Of a stretch of 64,000 nt of DNA, positions 53,901 through 64,000 are shown piece by piece. Under the pieces are notes generated by a model that saw only the letters and a list, made by a program, of their open reading frames with translations, was not told where the DNA came from and made no database searches. Within the stretch, counting starts at the first letter, position 1, and each line of letters opens with the position of its first letter. Both the position numbers and the translations under genes were made by a program. Origin of the DNA: Bugulina stolonifera (Eukaryota; Bryozoa; Gymnolaemata; Cheilostomatida; Bugulidae); the NCBI GenBank assembly GCA_935421135.1, contig OW285196.1:10551501-10615500 (forward strand), written 5' to 3'.

Positions 53901-56900
53901 GATGTACATCTTTCAATCTCCATAATTCAATGTCATCCTTGGAATTCAGATTTAGCTGCAGCCATCATTGTCACCCAGTAATGACTTACTTTAGTTTCAC
54001 TCAATTCTAGTAGTTATACTTGCATATTATTATAGATGATTGGCATTTAATAATTGTGATTTATTAGATAAAATTAAAAACGGTCACCATTACAGTTAAA
54101 CGCAAAGTGTGACAACTCTCAAAATTGACTATTCAGTTTTCGGTTCGATTTGGTGTGTTTCCCTGAATTTAAAAAGCAGGATTGAACTGAGCGGTAAAAG
54201 ACATTTCTGTATCATTCAGTTTTTCTGAAAAATCAGTCAAAAATCGAATGCACATGCAAATCCAAACTGCCCAGCACTAGGGTTTTTGTCTCTTATTTGG
54301 GCTGTTCTGTAAGCGTAGGAAAATAAAAAGATAATAAATGGCTCAAAAGCTTTAACTCAGTCTTGGATTCTTGATTATTGCAATACATAATATATTTAAG
54401 ATACCTTTATTCTTATGCTACTGTCAGATGTGACATCAATAACATTTTTATTGCTATTGCCAAATGCCAATATAACACACTACATATAGTATCAGCCAAT
54501 CACAGCAAAGCATACCCATTATTTAGTAGGGTTTCTACTATACAAATAGACTTAAATCTTGACTATCATAATAACAACAGATCCAGCCATAACATTTTTA
54601 TTGCTATACTCTATATATTATACATATTGAGAGGAATTGGAACACATACACAAACTTATGACTACCAGGATAACTATTACTCATAGTAAATTATTAGCAG
54701 ATAGACATTGAATAAAATTAATACTAATTTTTCTTTATGATATTTCCAAAAATAACACAGATACACAATAAATAAATGGAACATTAATTAGAATACAGAC
54801 ACAACATGATCACCCACAAGGTCACTACCTGGTTATTATGGGACACATACACAGATGGAAATACATGTTTACAGTGATCATGTACGTGTATATGTATATA
54901 AGATTAAATTTTGCTCAGCACCATTTTTATAAATAGCCTAATTAACAGGTACCTTATATAAGTTTGGAACCCAGGCCGAAGCTAGGTAGTTGAAAGGCCA
55001 CATTACACATATTAAATTAGCAGAAGAAAATATAGATATAGTAAAGAGAGTAGGAGACTAGTAGGTTGAATACACAAATTTTATATATTTTGAGCAAGAC
55101 ACTCGCGGCTATCATAGTAATATATTATTAGGAAAGCAGGGCTTAGTGTGATACATTATAATTATATACATTAGAGAATAACAGTATAAAGTTTAGTTTC
55201 ATAGAGCACTGCATGGAGTAGTAAAGCAGTAAGGATATAATAACATAACATGGTAGTCAACATGTTAGTAGGTGAACTAGTAATTAGTGTCATAATTTTT
55301 GAAATTCTTGTAAGAACACTATGTGTCAATAAGTGCACAAACTTCTAGAACATTCATATACACATTATGGTTAGCATGCAGAGACTCTTTCTCTTTACAG
55401 CGTTAGATGGTCTACGTTTGAAGGATGAGGTCACAGAACTAATGGAATTCCCGGAATGGTTAACTGCCATGCTGAAAGATAAACACACTAGACTAATGAC
55501 TCGAGTTTATAGGAGATGATGACATACATAACACAAACATGAAGCAATCCAGGGAATGCTGTATGAAACATAGATATGAGTGACTCATGGATTACAACTT
55601 GTTTGCTGACTAAGATGGGAAATCAAAAATCCGAAAATATGATGTAAGGCTTAAGAAATAGTATACATCCTCCTATAATATCGATTGCTGCTGACATGGA
55701 AAACCCAGGAGAAGGGTATATAAGGAGAGCTTTTTGAGAGCATAAGCAGAGCACATTGAGAGAGCAGAGAGAGAGCTCTCACAAGGAGAGCACATTGAGA
55801 AAGCAGAGAGAGAGAGAGAGAGCACAAGATGATGACCCAGACAAGGACATACTGGATATAATGAGGACATTAAATAGAGACTAATTACACAGTGCTCAAG
55901 TGTACCATTGATGATTAATAATTTTTATTGTGCCAATATTCTCTCTGAAACACAGACTCAGTGTAAGTCTATACATATGATATATTCCTTTTATATAAGG
56001 AGGCAGACTGACAATTATTGTAGCTGCTATAATCAAAGATTGGATTATTATTTTTGAAACTGACAGATTGGAGATTAATTTTTGTAGTAACACAATTATT
56101 TATTGTGCGCAGCAATTACAGACACTGATACTTGGTTTTTGATCGCAAACGGGATTTCAGCACATTGAACAATTTATTTGAACTCATATTGAGTGACTTT
56201 CATTGAACTATTGATTTGGAGAATTCGAATGAACGAATATTTTTCCAGTGAGAAATTAGTATACATTTCCACTGAGGTGTTATAGTACATATACACTCTG
56301 AGGCAGTTTAAATATAAAAATTCTTAAACAGCAAATTGGCCTGCGAAGTAATTGATTTACCAGGTGAATAATTCATAACGTACCTGATACACAGCTCTCT
56401 TGAAAGAGATATACTTGAATTGCAGTTGGCTTGATAATACCTGTCGATAGGGTAACACATAGAACACATAGATTCTTCAGGGGAGGTAGTCCCAATTCTG
56501 TCACTCGGATTATTATACTCTACAACATAGAGAGAGTACATTTGTATGTCCACGAGAGGAAATAAATATATTGAGTGCATACGTCCTGAGTGCTACCATT
56601 ACATTACACATAGAACCTAGAACCAAAGTACACTTGTTTACATAAATCAATTGATTGAATATAGGAGGTATACACACATAGTATTGGACCAAAGAGTCAT
56701 TGTCAGAAGTTATCTTCTCTCAATAGAGATATAATTAACGTGAGAAGACAACTATCAATTAGTGAGACAGACATTACATGAGAACCAAAGTTATCTTCTC
56801 TTAATTTATTGGAGGTTAACAGGAGAAGATAATTACAAATTACACAGTACATTGCACAAACCATTGAATACAAACACAACTAGTCTATATTATATATCAC

Positions 56901-59900
56901 ATAGAATCATTAGTGTACTAGCATACTCAGTATACGTCTACACATATACAATATACACAAACATACAAATTATTACATTTCCCTCGTGACACTACTACAC
57001 TGGAGTAATGCTGACTTTGGACTTACATGCACCTACTTGTGACACAGGGGCGGCTATAGGAACACACGCCACCATCCTAGGTGTGTGTTCAATCAAGCAT
57101 GCAATACTAGCTGTGCTCTGTAGACTTTATTATACTAGTATTATTATACATGTCCAGGGTTCAGTTAATTTTCTATTTACTTACTCAGGCAGCACAGTCA
57201 TTGTATAGTGCTGTAATAGTCATGTTATCTGTGTAGACTGTACCCTTACATGTTCATGTTTCACACTTGTTTAGTATCAACCCACTCAGGCATGTAAAAT
57301 TCATGACTTCTTGAAAATAGGCTGATGTTGAAATTTTTCCTATATCCGCCCCTGTTGTGACATGTTGCATGCTTGGTATACTCAGACTAAAATTTAGATA
57401 ATAAGGTAGGCTTACTGACGAGATAAGTTTAGATTAAATGCTCGATTGCATAGTCACAATGTGAAGAGTGTAATTGGAGTGCCAACGAACAGCCGTATGG
57501 GCTTTCAATGAACAATATTCTGGTCGTCTGATGAAGAATTTAATGACACTTGAAGTTGTCATGTGAAAGGAAACCTTTAAGGTCTGGCTACATGAGCATT
57601 GGCGGAGCAACTTCGTTGTTCATTGGCACAGCTCTATAGGATATATATCTGCACATTACCAGTCCACCGGTGACATTGATTAATATCAAGCCAATAATCA
57701 AAGCACAATTTCTAATAAATTATATAACTGGAGTCGTTATATCTGATATTAATCAATTACCACAGCGCTCCGTGACACCATGGGCCGAAAATACCAGCAT
57801 GTTGTTTTTGCGTAGTCGAACAAACGGCGAGCCAATTTGTTTTAGAACAAGGTTCCGAAGGCCGAACAAAAACCATCGGCCTTTCGTGTAGAGTCCTTTG
57901 TACTAGATTCCTCCAGAAAGGCTTCAATAATCAAAAAGTGTGACATTCATAGAACTGTTTATTTGTGCCACACCATAATTATTGTTGGCCTCTTGCTCTG
58001 AACTTACAATGTATAAATCAAAAGTCTAACAAAAACCCTTCAAGTGTTAAATACATAAAGTAATAGTGAAAGTAGATTAGATTATACGCATAAAACTACA
58101 AAATTAAATAAAAGTAATGCAGGTACTCACACATTGTACACTAAAACACAGACACAGTTCATTAAATCAACCACATGGTATAAAACACAGTACCGTACTG
58201 CTCGAGGCTTTTTTTTGGATACATGGTGTGCCAAAAACAGCCAGCCAGCTAGTCATGCTATATAGCCTGACACACCGGAGGGACTGGAGTTGGCCCAACA
58301 TGTATCTACAACTAGTGCAATCGCATGTAGAATACTTGAACCTACTCTATAGTAACAGAACTTCACCTACATAACTGGTCATGACATCGTGATAGACGGC
58401 ATCTAACTAGCCAACTGATCAAAAAAATTTTGAGCCGGCATATCCTAGATGCATGTAGATGAGTAATGAATGTAAAGGTATGATGCTGGGACAAGATGTT
58501 GACCTTAGACTTAGGATATTACTTTTCACATCACTACCTCTTGTATTTGTCTTCCTATTCTTACTTATACGGTTACTCCTGTATCTTATCTCTACTCTAG
58601 GTTCAATATATATCCATACAGCCGTCAATCGTCAACACAGAAGTTTTACTAAAACATCTGACATCTAGATGCAATTAAGTGTTATGTGGTCAGAAGCAAG
58701 TAAGACCATGTCTTATGCTTTAGCTGTGGTTAGAGGGCCAAATGTACACTTGTCATCGCCATCTGACAATTCCAAACTGACACTCGGGGTCCCTGATCAA
58801 AGTGAAATTCTTCGAATAATAGTCACTGTTGAAGGTGGTGTGGCTGATCTAAATGTGAATGTTATTGACCTTGGCAGCAACCATGATGAAGTTATTGTGA
58901 GTAAATACCATATAACACAGGAATAACTTTGATATACCTACAAAATAATGGATTTAGTAATTGCACTTCATATGACCTTGCTCTTATCCACTACGCAGGT
59001 GCAGTTTCATTGTGGCTTATATACATTTGTATGAGTGTGTTTCTCATAGATGTAATCATATAACAGAAGACAAAACGGTCTACGGTCTGCGGTCTGCGGT
59101 CTACGGTCTGCGGTCTACGGTCTGCGGTTAACGGTTAACGGTCTGCCATCCTTCAATCAGATTTGGGGTCGAAAATTGGGATGACTCATATATGTTGCTA
59201 TGCTGCCGGTCAGCATCTCGGCTCCAGGTGGTGCGAGGACCTTGGAACAGGGTCCCCCTGCATCGCTGCCGGGGTGGGTCCTTAGCCTTAGGACCTCGTA
59301 CCTCACTTGGGATGGGATGGGTGCTCGACCCACCCTACCCCCCAAATAAGTGTTGGAACTCGGGCTATGCCGGCAGTGGAGATCCTCCTGGACCCGTGAT
59401 TTATATATGCTGCAATGCTGCTGGTGAGGATCTCGGTTCGGGGTGGTGCTAGGATCTTGGGATCGAGTCTCCAGGCATCGTTGGCGGGGCTGTAGCCTTA
59501 GGCCCTCGACCTTGACCAAGGGCGGGGTGGGTATCGACCCACCCTACCCAATAAATTGGTGTTGGAACTCGGGCTATCTGCTTGGAGTTGTCTTCTTAAT
59601 GCAAGGGGGCACAACTTCTCATGGAATATTTGTAACATAGCTGCGCCTCCAGAGATCATGTATATGCATGACCACAGCACATGAACACAAGCCATCGCTT
59701 CATGCGAGCGAAGCGAGCAACTAATGCAGTAAAGCTTGCGTCGCAGACCAAGCACGAAGTGCTTGCAATATAAGCACGAGATAGGACACCCTGTGTTGAT
59801 GCTCCAATGCACTTTGTCCTATTTAATTTTTATGACACAATGTATTACCACCATGATGCCTGCAGCCTACAATGGTGATTCACACTATTATGTTATATGT

Positions 59901-62900
59901 ATATGTGCATGTTTAATGGAGTACTGCACCCTAAACTAGCTCCACTTGAGTTTAAATTTGCTCTTCTGCCACCATACTTGTATTATCTCCAACTGATGTC
60001 TATATAGCACATCACCACATAATTGCCACCTAGTCAATGGTACTAAACACTACCTATATCATCACTGCCTAAAAGTGATAAATCAGGCTGTGTAGTATTT
60101 CTTTATCCACAGCATGGCACCCAAAAATTTACAACTTTATCATAATGTTATATAAAATAGTGCAATAAAGTTTTTAATCCGTAAAACTGTCAGTTTTTTC
60201 TTAGATGCCGACAGTAGATAACGTAATGCTGTTGTACAACGCCTAAATTGGCAATTATACGAATGAACGTGTCAGCGCATGCATATGTATTACAGTTCTT
60301 TGAGGAGCCCTCTGGGAAGGAGATTGGTTCATATGGTCGGAACTACGTCAATTATGTTACATCTGAGACAGACTCTTTGAGTATGTGGATAACATTTGAC
60401 TATGATGGTGACGATGGAATTGAAATACAGCTATCGGTGCCTGGAGGTAATAAAATCTTGACATATAACCTGAATTGTATAGGAAATGTTATTTTGCCAA
60501 TTTCAAATTCAGCTACGTATGTTACACTTAATTTCAGGTGAAATAATCTTGCTCTCTGGTGACATTTTGAACAGGTGATGCACTCTTATGCACCGAACTC
60601 TTCTCTGCTAAACACAAAGAATTGTTTACAGATTGCGGAGATGCCTGGGAATATGTAGGCCTACTATAGTATTATTTCCAGCTGATAAAGCATTATTACT
60701 CATATTTCTTTGCAGACGAATGTCTTACCAACTCACATAACTCATCAACTGGTGTCATTACATCTCATGGTTACCCAGATATATACTACGGTAGACGAGA
60801 CTACAGATGGTGTATCAACTCACCCACAGGGAAAGGTATCAATATCCACATCACGGATATGAATCTACAGAATCCTGATTGTACTGACGAATATGTAGAA
60901 GTAAGTCTACAAAATAACTTACTGTGGGAATATACTGTAGATTAGAAATGAATTGCTATAAAAAATTAGCACTAGTTCCAAATCCTGTTCGAGCTTCGGC
61001 ATCTTAGTGTATAATTACATTCGTGATAGAGCACATACTCTGTATGGTCCCAGAGCATGATGGCTCTCTGTTCAATTCTTTAGGAGGTGTAACAGATCTA
61101 TTTTGTAGTCAGTAGATTTTGGTGACTTCATAATTGTTGGACAGTCTATACACATGTAACTAGTAATTTAATTTTTCGTCATTAACAATATAGCACAGCT
61201 ACCGTACGAATTATTAGAACATTATGTAGGTCATGACTAGACGTGAGTAACTTTCTGCTTTGCACAGGTGATTGATAGAGAAGGGAACACAACTTTATTG
61301 CAACACTGTGAAAACAAACCAATATATCTGAGAACTAACAGTATCTCTGTTGTGGTTATATTTCATTCGTCATATTTTGATGGTGTAGGTGGGTGGAGAC
61401 TGGAATGGGATGGTAAGTTATGTAATATTATATCAATATTATTTAACCACATTAGATTTACCTACAACCATGCAATATTTTGTCAACGTGATAAATTATG
61501 CTTTAGGTGCTGAATCTCTACTTCACAGATACAGTAACCGCAGTAGATGAATTGCTTCTTTGCCATCCATCAGTATACTGTAGCAAACTAGTAATATAAT
61601 ATAATATATTATAATATAATATAATATAATATAATATAATATAATATAATATAATATAATGTAATGTAATGTAATATAATATAATATATTATAATGTAAT
61701 ATAATATAATATAATATAATGTAATGTAATGTAATGTAATGTAATGTAATGTAATGTAATGTAATGTAATGTAATGTAATGTAATGTAATGTAATGTAAT
61801 GTAATGTAATGCAATGTAATGCAATGCAATGCAATGCAATGCAATGCAATGTAATGTAATGTAATGTAATGTAATGTAATGTAATGTAATGTAATGTAAT
61901 GTAATGTAATGTAATGTAATGTAATGTAATGTAATGTAATGTAATGTAATGTAATGTAATGTAATGTAATGTAATGTAATGTAATGTAATGTAATGTAAT
62001 GTAATGTAATGTAATGTAATGTAATGTAATGTAATGTAATGTAATGTAATGTAATGTAATGTAATGTAATGTAATGTAATGTAATGTAATGTAATGTAAT
62101 GTAATGTAATGTAATGTAATGTAATGTAATGTAATGTAATGTAATGTAATGTAATGTAATGTAATGTAATGTAATGTAATGTAATGTAATGTAATGTAAT
62201 GTAATGTAATGTAATGTAATGTAATGTAATGTAATGTAATGTAATGTAATGTAATGTAATGTAATGTAATGTAATGTAATGTAATGTAATGTAATGTAAT
62301 GTAATGTAATGTAATGTAATGTAATGTAATGTAATGTAATGTAATGTAATGTAATGTAATGTAATGTAATGTAATGTAATGTAATGTAATGTAATGTAAT
62401 GTAATGTAATGTAATGTAATGTAATGTAATGTAATGTAATGTAATGTAATGTAATGTAATGTAATGTAATGTAATGTAATGTAATGTAATGTAATGTAAT
62501 GTAATGTAATGTAATGTAATGTAATGTAATGTAATGTAATGTAATGTAATGTAATGTAATGTAATGTAATGTAATGTAATGTAATGTAATGTAATGTAAT
62601 GTAATGTAATGTAATGTAATGTAATGTAATGTAATGTAATGTAATGTAATGTAATGTAATGTAATGTAATGTAATGTAATGTAATGTAATGTAATGTAAT
62701 GTAATGTAATGTAATGTAATGTAATGTAATGTAATGTAATGTAATGTAATGTAATGTAATGTGACACTGTATAACATTGGTTGCCAATGGCTTGACAAAC
62801 ATTGGACCAGTATTGGTCATTTGGTTCTAGCATAGTATTGTTTCTCAATTTTGCACTAATGTTGACCGAAAATTGAGACAAATCTTTTGAATTAAAAAAT

Positions 62901-63839
62901 CATACCTCAATATCAGGTCAAACAGCCACACATCATTTGGGAAGAATACGTTACGTCGTGTGGTCCAACATCAGCAAGAAGGTAATAAATGGCATGTTAA
63001 TATAGGGATGTAGTCAGCAGAGCTAGAATCTTTTAAGTATCATAACATCAAACACAACTGCGTGCTGCATATAGGAGTTAAAAAATAATATTATTTGGCA
63101 AACGTATTGCCGAAAGAATTAATTAAAATACTCCTAAGGCAGAGCTAATTGAGAGACATATTAAATTCATTAATTGATTCTCCAGCAGAACTTTTAGAAA
63201 CATTTCCTTACCGATGCCTACTGGTTCCTTTTCAGATGATGAAACAACAACCACATCTACCACTATGAGCACCACGTCAACCACCACAAGCACCACTACT
63301 ATAACTACAACCACACCTACCACTACTACAACCACACCTACCACCACTACAACCACGACCGTACCAGCCACCACAACTACCACAACCGTACCAACCAGTA
63401 CCAGCTCCACCACCACTGGGTTCTCACCAAGGCCACCATCAAAGTACAATGACACACGTGAGTTTTATGTGACAAAGATTAGCATGTTCATAAGTGGCAT
63501 ACCATTGGCTTTAAACTAAATGCTGAGACTCTCAAAACTGACATAAATGTTATCCAGTCACCCACCACCATCATTACCGGTCACCAGTAGTTGAAGTGTG
63601 AGTTTGTCATCAATTTATATAATATACAGTAGAGTTTTATTGTAGCCTGTGAAACTTCTGCCAGCTTCTATGGTGTATGTCAATACAACAACATTGAGTG
63701 TGTGAACGGAACCTACACTGATAGACTGTGCAGACGACCCATGAACCAAGGTCAAATCACGTCCAATGTCGGAGAGGTTTACAGATCTTGCTGTATCACT
63801 GGTAGCACTGCTGGATACTCTGCTAAGCAGATTGTATAA
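50927..63839 (+). CDS. CUB-cluster gene D: secreted three-CUB, mucin-linker, six-Cys protein (intact)
   Basis: Ten exons join in frame into 492 residues: 50927-50954, 52165-52197, 52472-52644, 53539-53683, 58694-58896, 60296-60446, 60716-60900, 61268-61412, 63236-63457, 63646-63839. Order and intron phases match gene B. The signal peptide reads MNARIPAIL then LLFGITNAIG; CUB1 has AIDCSDKLQ and KEVCGF; the middle domain lacks Cys; CUB3 has YRWCIN and VIDREGN; the linker is Thr-rich and ends GFSPRPPSKYNDT; the tail has six Cys and ends YSAKQIV. The gene is stretched by a 5-kb intron 4 and by a 1.2-kb microsatellite in intron 8. The exon 5 acceptor at 58693 was chosen because it alone keeps phase. 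No gene-B-like promoter was found, so the start region is less certain. Polyadenylation signal at 63955. Confidence 0.8.
53684..58693. other. 5-kb intron 4 of gene D
   Basis: Mostly AT-rich without coding capacity. It holds a promoter-like TATATAAGGAGAGC at about 55718-55732 followed by GAGAGAGCA repeats (55735-55825), two TTATCTTCTCT...AGAAGA inverted repeats (about 56712-56755 and 56787-56835) and a dispersed repeat at its right end. The TATA plus GA-rich leader could belong to a solo LTR, but no matching LTR ends or target duplication were found. Confidence 0.5.
57598..57880 (-). repeat. Dispersed repeat, copy 2 (related to 17697-17965)
   Basis: Reverse complement aligns with 17697-17965 over about 260 bases. 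It lies inside intron 4 of gene D. Confidence 0.7.
59075..59146. repeat. Short tandem repeat (ACGGTCT/GCGGTCT)
   Basis: About ten 6-7-base units alternate between ACGGTCT and GCGGTCT, followed by two ACGGTTA units. It lies directly before the R1 repeat in intron 5 of gene D. Confidence 0.85.
59170..59780. repeat. Dispersed GC-rich repeat (R1), tandem dimer
   Basis: Two tandem copies of a unit (about 59200-59395 and 59420-59580) are followed by the same right-hand segment found at 25560-25690. It lies in intron 5 of gene D. ORFs in it are spurious. Confidence 0.65.
61594..62761. repeat. 1.17-kb pentanucleotide microsatellite (GTAAT)n in gene D intron 8
   Basis: About 230 pentamer units: ATAAT-type at the left end (61594-61720), GTAAT for the rest, and a GCAAT patch at about 61809-61850. 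It gives stop-free frames of 369-452 codons on the minus strand, all artefacts (repeating ITLHY). It is one of the longest pure arrays in the window. Confidence 0.97.
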
Positions 63840-63954
63840 TCTAAAATACAAGCTATGGAGAAACTTCCTTCATATTCTTGACTTGAGTTTAAACACTTAA
63901 ATTCTATATCTCTATTTTGAATCATTAGTGTCTTACTAAGCTGTTGATATTTGA

Positions 63955-63960
63955 AATAAA
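63955..63960 (+). terminator. AATAAA downstream of gene D
   Basis: Likely polyadenylation signal, 116 bases after the stop of gene D, in a context (TTGAAATAAA) similar to that after gene C. Confidence 0.5.
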
Positions 63961-64000
63961 AATATTGAGATCATTATTAATTCTTTTCGTTGCTTATTCA

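Noticed and set aside
55560..56990. A solo LTR inside gene D intron 4
   Set aside because: A TATA element and GA-rich leader are suggestive, but I could not define TG...CA ends, a target duplication or a second LTR.
61523..62881. Minus-strand ORFs of 369-452 codons
   Set aside because: They are translations of the GTAAT pentanucleotide array in three frames (repeating ITLHY) and have no gene-like sequence.

Overview
The window is animal nuclear DNA. It holds spliced multi-exon genes with GT/AG introns, a seven-helix PAQR receptor gene, tRNA-derived SINEs, small inverted-repeat transposons, microsatellites and a virus-like Maverick/Polinton transposon. The AT-rich sequence, the many copies of the palindrome TACATGTA and the small secreted CUB-domain gene family fit a marine invertebrate, possibly a sponge or other non-bilaterian. 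That placement is inference; no rRNA or mitochondrial marker is present.

Region 1 (1 to about 7.7 kb) is the virion-gene half of a Maverick/Polinton (adintovirus-like) element. Eight plus-strand genes are densely packed: a coiled-coil protein cut by the window edge, a small membrane protein, an FtsK/HerA-type packaging ATPase, a Gly-rich hydrophobic protein, an Arg/Ser-rich protein, an integrase with a chromodomain, the penton-like minor capsid protein, a basic pX/pVI-like protein, the double-jelly-roll-type major capsid protein and an adenovirus-type cysteine protease. All are open with catalytic motifs present. The protein-primed DNA polymerase is not here and would lie to the left. A short opposite-strand gene follows the protease.

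Region 2 (7.7-9.5 kb) is structurally odd: an 800-bp inverted repeat built from 31-bp tandem units, flanked by outward-facing TATA elements, then a CpG- and GGC-rich block unlike its surroundings.

Region 3 (9.5-20 kb) is mostly non-coding. It carries one intact single-exon PAQR/membrane progestin receptor-like gene (13986-15035), a SINE, a 10-bp and a 14-bp tandem array and a dispersed repeat.

Region 4 (about 18.7-64 kb) is a head-to-tail cluster of four paralogous genes, here called A to D. I assembled them exon by exon from homology between the copies, splice sites and reading phase. Each encodes a secreted protein: signal peptide, CUB domain, a nearly cysteine-free CUB-like domain, a third CUB domain, a Thr-rich mucin-like linker ending in a conserved Pro-rich motif, and a six-cysteine C-terminal module that I do not recognise. 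Gene B (488 aa) and gene D (492 aa) are fully open. Gene A is a 5'-truncated decaying copy. Gene C has a single nonsense codon. Short non-coding blocks upstream and downstream of the genes are also repeated, which outlines the duplicated unit. The spaces between genes hold MITEs, SINEs and hairpins. The tandem CUB/six-Cys family and the palindromic array beside the Polinton are the two most unusual things in the window.
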